Shown: positions 10,312-21,852, counted from the stretch's first letter. The stretch: DNA of 64,000 nucleotides from Pseudo-nitzschia pungens (GCA_037355855.1 CM074764.1:2914001-2978000), one strand, 5' to 3'. Made by a program: numbers and translations. The notes: a model not told the origin generated them from the letters alone.

Positions 10312-11088
10312 TTACAGCTCGTCACTCTTGTCGGTGCTTATAGATCCCTCGTCTTCTTTTCCCCCCTCAACTGCCCCTTGTGTCGCTCCAGTCAACCTGA
10401 TGGTGATACTCCTCAATTCTTTGTATTCCAGCTCAAAACTATCTACAACAACGTTAGCTCCGTCGGCACTGTCACTTGTTGTGTTTAAATTAATCATAAC
10501 ATTTGTTTCGCGGAAATTAACTTCGACGTTACCTTGTTCAGGGGCCGTCCACAGACTCATCCGAATGCAGAAGTCGACGGTCTGCTGTTGCTCTTCAGTT
10601 CCAGTGAATCGCTGAAACCAGGATGGTGCGAAATAATCCTTGTTCGGAAGGAGCTCGAGCGAAGCAGTGACAAAGTCGTTGTCATCCACTTCGGGCGACA
10701 ACGACAAAGGAATTGTGTGGTCTTTTTCCGGAGATATGGTGCCGCGTACGGGTTCTGTCCCAGGTTCGTGACGTTCCTCACATTCCTTCCGAAAGATTTG
10801 ATACTTGGGATACTTGGCCAATTTGTGAATCATATATTCCATTCGCATAGCAGAAGAAGAATATTTGCATATCACACCATCGGATTGATCTACTTCGGAA
10901 TCACTTCTCAATAGGCATTTCTTGCCCACAGGATCCACCAGGTCCCATCTGTGTGCTGGACGAGGAGCTGCGTCGCTATCGGCAGCTTCGCATTTCAAAG
11001 AGCATACCGATAGAAGAAGAACAATGAAACAACACCATAGTCGTTCCCGGCATGGAAGAGATTTTATCATTGTTATCAATTTCAACAT
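10312..11088 (-). CDS. Small secreted or ER-lumen protein ending in SDEL
   Basis: Predicted protein of 258 residues, family not recognised. The N-terminus has a basic region (RER near 15) then a hydrophobic core (about 18-30) and small residues up to about 36, as in a cleavable signal peptide. The C-terminus is DKSDEL, close to the KDEL/HDEL signals that return soluble proteins to the endoplasmic reticulum. That suggests ER-lumen residence; SDEL is a weaker variant, so this is inference. The body contains several cysteines, a stretch with aromatic residues near 150-165 and strand-like segments (VDFCIRMSLWT, FELEYKELRSITIRL) that suggest a beta-rich fold. There is no transmembrane helix after the signal. 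It is convergent with the dioxygenase, which is also predicted to enter the secretory route, but shared function is not shown. Start could be Met1 or Met7. Confidence 0.75.
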   Translation of the reverse strand: MLKLITMIKSLPCRERLWCCFIVLLLSVCSLKCEAADSDAAPRPAHRWDLVDPVGKKCLLRSDSEVDQSDGVICKYSSSAMRMEYMIHKLAKYPKYQIFRKECEERHEPGTEPVRGTISPEKDHTIPLSLSPEVDDNDFVTASLELLPNKDYFAPSWFQRFTGTEEQQQTVDFCIRMSLWTAPEQGNVEVNFRETNVMINLNTTSDSADGANVVVDSFELEYKELRSITIRLTGATQGAVEGGKEDEGSISTDKSDEL

Positions 11089-11606
11089 GTAACGTTTCTT
11101 TCATTCAACGTTGCCTGTATCATGATTATCATTTTCGTAGTAACCTAACGTCGAATTAAGCTTTAAAGATTACTTCGTATTCGTACTACCTCTGGTCCGA
11201 AATACTGTATCGATGACCCTTCTGTGTGCGGTCCAAATACTGTATCGTTTGGCGTAGAAATGTGTAGAATTTGTACCAAATAAATTAGTGGAGTTGTAAG
11301 TGATTATCCTTAACTTTAATAATGCTTACAACGTAACTTTAACTTCGGTAAGAAGAGGAAGAGTGTGAGAAACCGGGTTTTGGTAAAAACAGGATATTAG
11401 TGTTTTTAGTGCGTAGCTTTGGTTGGTTTTCAACGCTTAAAAACCATGTAGTTCTTTGCAGTGAAAATAGATAAATAGCTATATAAATCGATCAAATAGC
11501 TATATAAATCGATCGGTTTTTGAATCAATCAGCATATTATATTTTCGTCGGAGTTGTCCTATTGTAGTATTACTGTTTTTTAAGGGGAATTTGGCATAAT
11601 ATATTT
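11089..11606. other. AT-rich intergenic region, no gene
   Basis: It contains two direct copies of atagctatataaatcgatc (around 11473-11512) and two copies of an atattttcgtcgga word (about 11538 and 11600), leading into the minisatellite. No coding region was recognised. Confidence 0.5.
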
Positions 11607-13413
11607 TCGTCGGAATCGATCGTAAATGGAATGAATACAACACAGACTTGGAATCGATCATAGAGAGGATGAATACCACACAGACTTGGAATCGATCGAT
11701 CATAAGGGGGAATGACTACCACACCGGCTTGGAATCGATCGTAGATAGAATGAATACCACACAGACTTGGAATCTATCGGTCGTAGCGGGAATGAATACA
11801 ACACTGGCTTGGAATCTATCGATCATAGGGGGGATGAATACCACACCGGCTTGGAATCGATCGATCATAAGGGGCAATGAATACAACACAGACCGGCTTG
11901 GAATCGATCGTAGCGGGAATGGATACCACACCGGCTTGGAATCGATCGATCATAAGGGGGAATGAATACAACACAAACTTGGAATCGATCGGTTGTAGCA
12001 GGAATGAATACAACACAGACTTGGAATCGATCATAGGGGGAATGAATACAACACAGAATTGGAATCGATCGATCATAAGGATGAATGAATACAACACAAA
12101 ATTGGAATCGATCGTAGAGGAAATGAATACAACACAAACTTTGAATCGATCGTAGGGGGAATGAATACAACACAGACTTGGAATCGATCGATCATAAGGG
12201 GGAATGAATATAACACAGACTTGGAATCGATCGATCATAAGGGCGAATGAATACAACACAAACTTGGAATCGATCGTAGCGGGAATGAATACAACACAGA
12301 CTTGGAATCGATCGTAGCGGGAATGACTACCACACAGGTTTGGAATCGATCTACCACACCGGATTGGAATTTATTGTAGAGGGAATGAATACAACACAGA
12401 CTTGGAATCGATCATAGCGGGAATGAATACCACACCGGCTTGGAATCGATCGATCATAAGGGGGAATGAATACCACACAGGCTTGGAATCTATCGGTCGT
12501 AGCGGGAATGAATATCACACAGACTTGGAATCGATCGATCATAAGGGGGAATGACTACCACACCGGCTTGGAATCGATCTACCACACCGGATTGGAATCG
12601 ATTGTAGAGGGAAATGAATACCACACAGGCTTGGAATCGATCGGTTGTAGCGGGAATGAATACAACACAGACTTGGAATCGATCGTAGCGGGAATGAATA
12701 CCACACCGGCTTGGAATCGATCGATCATAAGGGGGAATGAATACAACACAAACTTGGAATCGATCGTAGGGGGAATGAATACAACACAGACTTGGAATCG
12801 ATTGATCATAAGGGGGAATGACTACCACACCGGCTAGGAACTTATTGTAGAGGGAATGTAATACAACACAGACTTGGAATCGATCATAGCGGGAATGAAT
12901 ACAACACAGACTTGGAATCGATCAGTAGCGGGAATGACTACCACACAAACTTGGAATCGATCTACCACACCGGATTGGAATTTATCGTAGAGGGAATGAA
13001 TACAACACAGACTTGGAATCGATCATAAGGGGGAATTAATACCACACAGGCAGGGAATCTATTGGTCGTAGCGGGAATGAATATCACACAGTACTTGGAA
13101 TCGATCGATCATAAGGGGGAATGACTACCACACCGGCTTGGAATTGATCTACCACACCGGATTGGAATCGATCAGTAGAGGGAATGAATACCACACAGAC
13201 TTGGAATCGATCGTGGGGGGAATGAATAACACACCGGCTTGGAATCGATTGATCATAAGGGGGAATGAATACCACACCGGCTTGGAATCGATCTACCACA
13301 CCAGATTTGAATCGATCGAAGCGGGAATGAATACCACACAGACTTGGAATCGATCGTAGAGGAAATGAATACCACACAGACTTGGAATCGATTGTAGCGG
13401 GAATGGATACCAA
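11607..13413. repeat. Large minisatellite of 38-43-bp units (ATCGATC-rich)
   Basis: About 1.8 kb of direct repeats, around 45 units judged from length. The core is acttggaatcgatc followed by a variable linker ('gtagcgg', 'gatcataaggggg', 'gtagaggg') and 'aatgaatac' then 'aacacaga' or 'cacaccgg'. Two main unit types, plus a shorter 'gatctaccacaccggatt' variant, recur in blocks. That pattern suggests higher-order duplication of several units at once. Open frames on both strands here are repeat shadows. Confidence 0.95.
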
Positions 13414-13613
13414 ATACAGTAATAATGATTGTCGGCTTGACACCCATATTGTCATACTTGTAATAACGTAAATTAGGATCGAATTTTTTTTCTACTCATA
13501 TTTTTGTACATTAGCAACCCTAACCTTGTAGTACTCAGATACCTTGTATTAGTGCGGATGCTATCAAGGGTATGTACAACCGGTAGAAATCGTACGGACC
13601 TTATAAGCATCGA

Positions 13614-14010
13614 ATTGAGTTTTGGTACCATACGTAATACCTACAGTAAGTATGAATCAGTCTGTAATTTTTACTACGATGTTCAAAATCGTACAATTTT
13701 TTAGTAGTGGATTACGAGGTTTCGGTAAAATAATAAATCCCTAAAAAACAAGGGATTGAGTTTTGGTACCATACGTAATACGTACAGTATGTATGAATCA
13801 GTCTGTAATTTTTACTACGATGTTCAAAATCGTACAATTTTTTATTAGTGGATGACGAGGTTTCGGTAAAATAATAAATCCCTAAAAAACAAGGGAAATT
13901 AAATGTTGAATTGAGTTTTGGTACCATACGTAATACGTACAGTATGTATGAATCAGTCTGTAGTTTTTACTACCATGTTCAAAATCGTACAATTTTTTAT
14001 TAGTTTATTA
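13614..14010. repeat. Three direct copies of a ~140-155-bp repeat
   Basis: Copies start near 13614, 13755 and 13910 with attgagttttggtaccatac and continue through 'gaatcagtctgta', 'caaaatcgtacaattttt' and, in the first two, 'aataaatccctaaaaaacaaggg'. The last word recurs near 14610 and 14673, outside this block. No coding content. Confidence 0.85.
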
Positions 14011-14020
14011 CTGCTAAGAG

Positions 14021-14590
14021 TTGGGGTATGTAGATCTGGTACAAATCCTACTTGAAGGGCCCAGCTTCCTGTCTAGCATCCTGTTTAGTATCGCCTTTTT
14101 GGTTCTTCAGTTCCGTTCTTATCTTAGCATCCTGTATATCTTATAATACAGGGCTGCTAAGAATTGGGGTATGCAGATCTGGTACAAATCCTACTTGAGG
14201 GGCATAGTAGCATCCTGTTTAGTATCGCCTTTTTGGTTCTTCAGTTCCGTTCTTATCTTAGCATCCTGTGTATCTTCTAATATAGGGCTGCTAGGAGTTG
14301 GGGTATGTAGATCTGGTACAAATCCTACTTGAAGGGCCCAGCATCCTGTCTAGCATCCTGTTTAATATCGCCTTTTTGGTTCTTCAGTTCTGTTCTTATC
14401 TTAGCATCCTGTATATGATCTTATATTATATGGCTGCTAAAAGTTGGGGTATGCAAATCTGGTACAAATCCTACTGGAAGGGCCTAGCATCCTGTCTAGC
14501 ATCCTGTTTAGTATCGCCTTTTTGGTTCTACAGTTCCGTTCTTATCTTAGCATCCTGTATATCTTCTAATATACTAGGGCTGCTAATGCT
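14021..14590. repeat. Four tandem copies of a ~134-146-bp repeat
   Basis: Units begin near 14021, 14154, 14288 and 14434 with 'ctgctaagagttggggtatg' and contain 'gatctggtacaaatcctac', repeated 'agcatcctgt' words and 'tatcgcctttttggttct'. A partial fifth unit start lies near 14580. A short open frame (14298-14624) runs through the copies and is not a gene. Confidence 0.85.
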
Positions 14591-15406
14591 AACTGATGAA
14601 CCAAACGTTAAAATAAATCCCTAAAAAACAAGGGATTTTAAACGTGACCGATTTATCCAATGGTATTAGGTAAAACAAATCCCTAAAAAACAAGCAAAAT
14701 TAAATAAATAATACGAAAGTGTAATAGTACTAGTGGTTTTTAATGAAAAATTGGCAATAATACGAAAGTGTAGTAGTACTGGTTTTAAATGAAAAATTGG
14801 CATTAAATAGAGGCACTGATCGCGAAAACAACTCCACTACCCCCCCCCCCCGAGGTCCAATTGATATAGGTGCGCATTAAAATCACCGTTTTAGTGTCAT
14901 TTGAGCAAAAATAGGCTATCTTTGGACGATAAAACGAAAGACAAGAACACTCTTCTGGTTCACACTAATTACTCATACAATAATGAAAGGTTATTGTCTC
15001 AGCTTGCTGGGGGAACTTTCCAGAGGTTCAAATGACCTGTGGAAGGCTTTCAACCGGTAAAATCACATTTCTAGGGCAGTAAAAGCTGACTTTGAGTCCC
15101 AATGAAAGGTAGACCAATACCACTAGCCTAACTAGTGTCTAACCAGGCATAGGGAGTTTGTTGAGGAGAGTTTAACCCAAAAAGAATCATTTGAATTGGT
15201 TAAAAAATTGATCCCAAGTTCTAGAATATGCGCTAAAAGCTACGGTATTTCGGACCAGAGGTAGTATTTCTTTAGTTCGTGATAGCGGATGACTCGGTGA
15301 TCAGTGATCACAATTATGCGCCAGCTACGAAGGGTGTCAACGGACAGACGGGAGAAGGTAAGTTGAGCGCGCTTGCGGGTCTGGAAGCAAAACACGCCAC
15401 TACAGC
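14591..15406. other. Gene-free stretch with small repeats
   Basis: Two copies of 'aatacgaaagtgtartagtact' followed by 'aatgaaaaattggca' lie around 14709-14807, and a poly-C run lies near 14841-14852. Nothing else was identified. Confidence 0.5.
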
Positions 15407-15671
15407 TGTTACACTCTAAAGTAGAAAAAATTGGAGTAGTATGAAAATTGTGACTAATCGTTAACTCTTAAGAGAGTGTTTTAGTTTTCGTGTGACCGTT
15501 TGAATACACACGAGCGTGCCTTGCTATTATTTGAATACTGGCACACATGCATTGCTGGAGCGTCCGGCGTACAGTTTGAATATTTGTATTCAAACACCGG
15601 TCAGCTCGTATGTGGGATTCGGTTAATTATTATTTAATCGTGATTCATGCTTGCCTACGCTAGCATGTCAC
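15407..15671 (-). repeat. Degenerate solo LTR of the A/B Ty3/gypsy family
   Basis: On the minus strand this is homologous over its length to the 262-bp LTRs of element B. Shared words include tagcatgtca/tgacatgcta, ttaaccgaatcccac, attcaaactgtacgcc and the terminal gagtgtaaca. No internal element sequence flanks it on either side and no matching 5-bp target duplication was found, so it is an old solo LTR with damaged ends. Confidence 0.85.
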
Positions 15672-16538
15672 TGCCGTGCACCGGAATACAGTCACGAGTC
15701 TACTCGGGACTGGATTAAGGATAAGGATAAAAACAATCAGCGAGTCGACGGAATTGCCCCGATTGTCTTGGAGAGCTCTTAGAACTGTAACAGATAGACT
15801 AACCAATAGAGCTCACAATTTGCATATCACTACTATTCTAATCACTAGTAGACCCGGGGTATGGCATGATTTTAAAATCAAGCTGAGTGCTGATGACCAT
15901 GAGCAGAAAGAGACCGATCGGCCAAGGGACCGACGAGATCAAAAGACTGCCGAAAAATGGAGGCACAGAGAAGCAAAACAGGGAGAAGGATATCCAGTGT
16001 CTGCAGCACTAAGGAATACCAACTCCAACAGCAGCTAGCTCCATTAGATGGAACAGCAGCAGCAACAGAGACACCTAAGGATCTAAACAGGACCATGGTC
16101 GACAACAGAAATAATCGAAAAATTCGAAAATACACACCGAAAAAGTGACACATAAATCAGTGAGTGGACTAATTGGACCAACACTGAGGGGATGGACAGA
16201 CCAAAGAGGGCATGCCAACCAAAACCGAAATATACGGATATCCGGAAAGGTATATAATAAATACCCGAACACCACCAATCCCACGGGAAACGGGAAGTGG
16301 GACCGGCCCGGTGACTGCTTAACAGAGAAGCAACGCCGGAGAACCACGGGAATCGAATCCCACAAAATAAAAACAGAAACAACTCCGGGGAACCACAGGA
16401 TTCCCGGGAGCTAAAGAGAGAAACAACTCCCACCACTGGGCAAACCAGGGGGAAAATCAGTTATAACACGAGTTATCGCGAGAAACAATGAAAATCCAGC
16501 AAAAGAACTGGAGGAACTGAGCAATCATTTTTGCTCAG
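15672..16538. other. Unassigned stretch, possibly leader of element C
   Basis: Purine-rich sequence with 'gaaacaactcc'-type words near 16370-16430 and a short palindrome (cgggaatcgaatcccac) near 16349. It lies directly left of FB2, and element C's gag leader resumes right of FB2, so part of this may be C's untranslated leader split by FB2. No convincing gene: the 120-codon frame at 15676-16038 has no recognised domain. Confidence 0.35.
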
Positions 16539-17230
16539 GAGCGGTCGGAAATAGAAAAACGTGCGCACCGCGTGACAGGTTAAGTTTTTTCAAAATGATA
16601 CATATGAACTTACCGTACATACTACATATATCAACGTGTGATTTACGTATTAATACGTAGACTGAGATAAGTAACGTTCATGAAAAAATCGCCACAATTC
16701 AAATTTAAAAAAAGGGGGAACCGGGAAACTAAAAATTGGGGTTTTTTACGTAATTAATTAAAATTACGTACGTAATTAATTAATTACGTACATAATTAAT
16801 TAATTACATACGTAATTAATATTATGTACGATTGGATTTAATTACGTACGATTGGATTTAATTACGTACGATTGGATTTAATTACGCACGATTTCACAAT
16901 TAAGCTCTTAAGTGGGTTATATCATAATTAAATAGACTAGATAATAATATTAAAAAATGTACTGAAGCCTATCAATGTAGCGCTTAGGCTATTACTTCGT
17001 ACTAAAGACGTATAAGGTATACGCGCCATTCAAAGTGTCGCTGATAGCCACTTATTCGTTATGTACGTACTAATATTAAATAGGTAAAGCAGCCAAATTA
17101 ACGACAGTAATAATTTGAATAAGCCTTGTATCAATTTGAACTTAAGCCTTATATTAAAGCCTCTAAATTCCTTTAATTTGATGACAAGGACGATGTATAA
17201 TCTTACATATTACCCGCCTTTTAAAGTGCC

Positions 17231-17309
17231 GCTACTACAGAATTCCTACCGGTATCAGCTGTCGCTGTCCCTAGAACCGGGGGACAGCTGATAAGAATTT
17301 TGTAGTAAG
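17231..17309. repeat. Short hairpin (MITE-like) element, copy 2, inside FB2
   Basis: The arms ctactacagaattcctaccgg... and ...gataagaattttgtagtaag are inverted around a centre containing 'gaaccgggggacagctg'. It matches copy 1 near 8029-8122. It sits next to 'tttaaagtgccgct' of the FB arm, so it inserted into, or was captured by, the foldback element. Confidence 0.5.
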
Positions 17310-17479
17310 GTTAATTATTAAGGTTACTTGCACTAGCGCCACTTTAAATGGCGCTGACAGCCACTTATTCGTACGTACCGTCAATTCCTGCTTTAAATCT
17401 TACGGTACCGGTACCAGTAAACGCGTGTGGCGCTGACAGCCACTTATTCGTACGGTACTCAGCTCTAGTGATTTAACGC

Positions 17480-18168
17480 GCAGCTGCTGCTTGCTGTCCC
17501 CCCTGTATTATCGACGCGTTGCTGCTGCTTGCTGTCCCCCCTGTATTATCGACGCGTTGCTGCTTGCTGCTTGCTGTCCCCCCCCTGTATTATCGACGCG
17601 TTGCTGCTTGCTGTCCCCCTTGCTGCTTGCTGTCCCCCCCTGTATTATCGACGCGTTGCTGCTGCTCGCTGCTTGCTGTCCCCCCCCCCTGTATTATTAT
17701 CGACGCGTTGCTGCTGCTTGCTGTCCCCCCCTGTATTATCGACGCGTTGGTTGCTGCTTGCTGTCCCCCCCCCTTTATTATCGACGCGTTGCTGCTTGCT
17801 GTCCCCCCCCCCCTATTATCGACGCGTTGCTGCTGTTTGCTATTTGCTGCTTACGTAAAGTACGTGACGGCACGTACGAATAAGTGGCTGTCAGCGCCAC
17901 TTTAAATGGCGCCTGGTTACCCCCATCGACGCGTTGTCCCCCCCTGTATTATCGACGCGTTGCTGCTTGCTGTCCCCCTTGCTGCTTGCTGTCCCCCCCT
18001 GTATTATCGACGCGTTGCTGCTGTTTGCTGCTTGCTGTCCCCCCTGTATTATCGACGCGTTGCTGCTTGCTGTCCCCCCTGTATTATCGACGCATTGCTG
18101 CTTGCTGTCCCCCCTGTATTATTGACGCGTTGCTGCTTGCTGCTGCTTGCCGTCCCCCCCTGTATTGA
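17480..18168. repeat. G/C-skewed tandem array inside FB2
   Basis: The same roughly 35-bp unit as in FB1 (tattatcgacgcgttgctg plus cttgctg words and a C-run) occurs in two blocks (about 17480-17850 and 17925-18168). They are separated by a spacer carrying 'cacgtacgaataagtggctg' and the 'gcgccactttaaatggcgcc' motif, which is the same arrangement as FB1. Confidence 0.9.
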
Positions 18169-19099
18169 GTGATTCCTGAAAACATAAATTGCATAGAGTA
18201 TTAAATGTTATTGAACAACGTTTATTTTTTTGCGCACCCAACGGACGTGCATTGATTGATATTTAACGGTCGTTCTCCGCCACTTTAAATGGCGCCTTTA
18301 CGAAACAAAGATAATAGACGTATAAGGTATACCGGTACGCGCAATTTACAGTGCTGCTGATAGCCACTTATTCGGTACGGTACGTACGTACTAAGATCCC
18401 AACTGGTTTACGTTCGGGGGCTGTCGGCGCCACTTTAAATGGCGCCTTTACGAAACAAAAATACTATAGACGTATAAGGTATACCGGTACGCGCAATTTA
18501 CAGTGCTGCTGATAGCCACTTATCGGCACTTTCAAAGGCGCATACATTGTCCTTGTCATCAAATTAAAGCAATTTGGAGGCTGTAATAAAAGGCTTATGT
18601 TCTACATTGATAATGGGCACGTTTAAATTATTATTGCGTCATTAAATTGGCTACTTTACCTATTTAAGCCACATAGTTACGTAATTAACTGCAATCGTAC
18701 GTAATTAACTGCAATCGTACGTAATTAAATCCAATCGTACGTAATTAAATCCAATCGTACGTAATATTGATTACGTACGTAATTAATTAATTACGTGAAC
18801 CAAAAACAACTATTTTTAGTTTCCCGGTTTTAGTTTCCCGGTTCCCCCTTTTTTAAATTTGAATCGTTGAGATTTTTTCATGAACATTACTTATCTCGTT
18901 CTACATATTAATACGTAAATCACACTTGATATATTATGTAGTATGTACGGTAAGTTCATACGTATCATTTTGAAAAAACTTAACCTGTCGCGCTGTGCGC
19001 ACGTTTTTCTATTTCCGACCGCTCCAGTTTCAACACAAAGCAACCAAAGATAACAGAAATAGTGTAACTAAATTAAATAGAATAACTGATTAACCCACC

Positions 19100-19206
19100 A
19101 TGGCGTCTAAAGGAACCAAATTGAAACCCTTTAACTACACTTGGGAGGACTGGCCGGAAGATGCCACTACCGTAAAGATGAGTGTAGACAGTGAGAAGGG
19201 CGGCGT
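19100..19206 (+). pseudogene. Element C gag, first fragment
   Basis: An ATG in the context accATGG opens a frame (MASKGTKLKPFNYTW...) that runs into the 5' LTR of element A after about 36 codons. The target GGCGT (19202-19206) is repeated at 43538-43542, where the same frame resumes. It is the N-terminal piece of a Gag-like nucleocapsid precursor and non-functional because of the 24-kb insertion. Confidence 0.7.
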
Positions 19207-19474
19207 TGTGACAGGCTAGCGTAGCTAGCAGTCATGATTAAATAATTAATCGAATCCCACATGTAAGCCACCCGGCGCAACATACTGACCGGTGTTTGAA
19301 TTCAAACTGTAAGCCGGACAGCCGAGCAATGCATGTGTGCCGATATTCAAATAGTAGCAAGGCATGCTCGTGTATATTCAAACGTTCACACGAAAATCGT
19401 TAAGCTCTCTTAAGAGTTAAAACTTTAGTCACAATTTTCATACCACTCCGAAATTTCTACTCTAGACCGTAACA
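19207..19474 (+). repeat. Element A 5' LTR
   Basis: 268 bp, TG...CA ends. It differs from the 3' LTR at the seventh base (a versus g) and at one t/c in 'gcatgtg/gcacgtg'. The 12-bp palindrome cagtaattactg follows it directly, at the usual primer-binding position. Confidence 0.95.
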
Positions 19475-19605
19475 CAGTAATTACTGTTTGTGCTTTACAG
19501 TAGAAAACAGTAGAATTCAGTACTGAACCAAAACAATCGAACAAACATACCTTACCCTCAACAACAGAGGAACCTTTATCCCCAGCAAGCTGTGACCGAC
19601 GCAAC

Positions 19606-21187
19606 ATGGCAGGCATCTACAGAGACCCCCCTATCACCTACAAGAGCTCTTTCGATCGAACCAAGCCCAAGCTCTTCACCCTTTACAATGTCGACGATGA
19701 CCAAACGGACAGCATGAAAGTCCCCCTGTTCACAGAGACAGGAGGTCTCAAAGAATTGCTCTTTGTGGAGGAGTCCTTTCAAAACGCCGCCAAGCTCCTA
19801 AGACTTCCAACTGAAATATATCTAACCCACTTCAGCCGATGCCTCACTACAGACGCGCAGAGCAAGTGGAATGACATGATAAAGGACCCACTGGATCCAG
19901 GAACATTATGGAAAAAAGTTTTTTTTGAAAAAATTTCCATGTTCATGCGCGTTTTGGGCGTGATAACGTATTTTTAACGTCTATTGTTCGCTGTATATCC
20001 ACTTTAACGGCTGTACGAGTACTTAGAGTGTCCTCAAAACTGTCCTCAAAACGTGTCCTCAAAAAGTGTCCTCAACGATTTTGTCCTCAACAGACTGTCC
20101 TCAACCATTATGTCCTCAACAATTATGTCCTCAACGTTTTGTCCTCAACCTCTATGACTTCAACGTTGAGGTTGAGGACAAAATGTTGAGGACATAATTG
20201 TTGTGGACATTATGGTTGAGGACAGTCTGTTGAGGACAAAATCATTGAGGACACTTTTTGAGGACAATCGTTTTTTGAGGACAAAGATGACGGTTTAAGA
20301 CCGTTAAATTATGGTCGCTCTTCTTTAACTATTAAAAATATAGAAGAGCCGTTATTGCCCTAAGATTTTTTGAGAGTAGTCGCGCACAATGCGCATGAAA
20401 ATGGAAATTTTCCAGAAAAGTTTTTTTCCATAACGTTCCAGAAGAGTATCAGTATGAACAAGAAGAGATGGGAGGATATGAGCAGGCCTTCCTTGACTTC
20501 ACCAAGCTCTACTGCAATGCCAGAGACGCTAGAGACATCATGCACACCTACCTTAGAAGCTCCGAATGTCGAAAGACGCCATCGGTTACATGCAAGGAAC
20601 ACGCCGACCGGATCCTTATCCTCATGAAATACACCCAGAAGCTCGATGGAAGCAGTGCGCCTCTCTCCAAAGTGGAGAAACTTACCATTCTCCTGCACTC
20701 CTTCCCCTCCTCATGGATTGAGAGCTATGGGATCATCCACAGTGGAATTCAAGAAACTACCACAGTCCAACACATCGTGGACCACATGAGCTGTCACGAG
20801 CGCCAAGCCAACAAGAAAAGCAACAAGAACAACAACAAACAGCAGAAGCACTCGAACAACAACAGCAACAATAACAGCAACTCGCGGAAGCGCAACTCCC
20901 ATTCTAACCATAAAGGGAACAACAATAAGAAGAAGTCCAATCCCTGCAGGATCCCCGGCCACAATCACGATTGGTCGGAGTGCTCAAAGAACAAGTACTC
21001 CAAGAATTATAACAAGGGTCCTCCTCATTCCAAACAAACTGAAACCTTCCATACCCAGGCCCACCTGGTCTCCGGAAGCAACGAGGCCTTCCAAGCTCAC
21101 ATGAGAGCTGCCATGGACTCCTACCATACAGCGCATGGAGGTCGTACAGAAAGAAGTATCGATGGGGAACTCGTATGGCTCCCCTGA
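19606..21187 (+). pseudogene. Element A gag, interrupted by a 538-bp MITE
   Basis: It starts at ATG 19606 and ends at TGA 21185-21187. It is closely similar to B's 352-residue Gag throughout: the N-terminal domain (MAGIYRDPP...), the region with TPSVTCKEHADRILILMKYT, an Asn/Lys-rich basic stretch and a C..H..H..C cluster (CRIPGHNHDWSEC). The MITE at 19901-20438 adds a stop shortly after entry. The frame on either side of the insertion is otherwise compatible. As in B, the gag stop is followed by pol in the same frame. Confidence 0.88.
19898..20441. mobile_element. Hairpin MITE in element A gag, TSD CAG
   Basis: The element is 19901-20438 (538 bp). The ends GAACATTATGGAAAAAAG and, inverted, GAACGTTATGGAAAAAAA start terminal inverted repeats of about 48 bp that run to 'ttcatgcgc'. 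They are flanked by CAG at 19898-19900 and 20439-20441. The centre (about 20030-20285) is a giant imperfect palindrome: about ten TGTCCTCAA words on the left mirrored by TTGAGGACA words on the right. It encodes no protein. The 3-bp TSD matches the C-N-G pattern of FB1 and FB2. Confidence 0.85.
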
Positions 21188-21852
21188 CTCCAAGGCTCCA
21201 AGCCTTCCAAGAAGCCCCGGGCTTCAACAAAACCAGCAATCACCTTGCCTCCGGCTCCCCAGGAACTGGATGCCAGCACAGCCCTGCTGTCTGGGATGAC
21301 GCATGGAGGAGATCTCCCAGAGAAAGAGGGGAAGGAACCTACAGGATGGAGTATTCCTGTTGAAAGCTCAGTCAAGCCTGCCACAGCAGCAGCAAAAACA
21401 ATTGTTTGGAACATCCTACAGGATATATTGAACGTTGATCCGAATCGATCCAAGGGTACAGACGCATCAGCATCGATCAACGCGATCGATCCAAACAAGA
21501 CAGCAGCAACAAATAGACCAACCTTGTCCCTGGCAAGAAATTGGTCTACCAGTACAGCAAAAAATCTCTATTGTAATCCCGGAAACTCCAAGGACTACAC
21601 CAAAGGAGGTGCGTTGGAGCAAAATTATTTAAAACTGCTGTCGACTACTGGAAATCCAGTAGAACAGGCATCCAATAAGAGCAACGTGGCTCCTATTGTT
21701 CTAACCAACATACAGTACATACAAGGCATCCCCCTCAAAGCAAGACCACTAGTACTAGCGCTACTAGATAGTGGATCCTCCGGAACTCTAATCAACAAGA
21801 GAGCACTACCATTCGGAACCATACCGATTCGAAGCAAGCACCAAGTGGTAAC
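21188..21852 (+). pseudogene. Element A pol, fragment 1 (linker and protease start)
   Basis: It continues in the same frame after the gag UGA with no further stop. It contains the protease motif LALLDSGSSGTLINKRALPFG (nt about 21760-21820), the catalytic Asp being in DSG. It is cut by stub E at the duplicated target GTAAC (21848-21852 and 22328-22332). Confidence 0.85.

Larger units (their letters stand above)
16536..19027. mobile_element. Foldback-type DNA element FB2 (same family as FB1), TSD CAG
   Basis: The element spans 16539-19024 (2486 bp). It has the same inverted ends as FB1 (GAGCGGTCGGAAATAGAAAA) and is flanked by CAG at 16536-16538 and 19025-19027. The arms align with those of FB1, including the 'ttacgtacgtaattaatta' and 'attggatttaattacgtacg' blocks and the 'gcgccactttaaatggcgcc' motifs. 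No protein is encoded. It is longer than FB1 because of extra array copies, a duplicated 'gacgtataaggtataccggtacgcgcaattt' segment near 18310-18520 and an embedded small hairpin element. Confidence 0.85.

Noticed and set aside
11648..13455. Several open frames on both strands across the minisatellite
   Set aside because: They consist of the repeat unit only (for example NTTQTWNRS) and exist because the unit lacks stops in some frames.
15676..16038. 120-codon open frame left of FB2
   Set aside because: No start context, domain or neighbouring support; the region more likely belongs to a retroelement leader.
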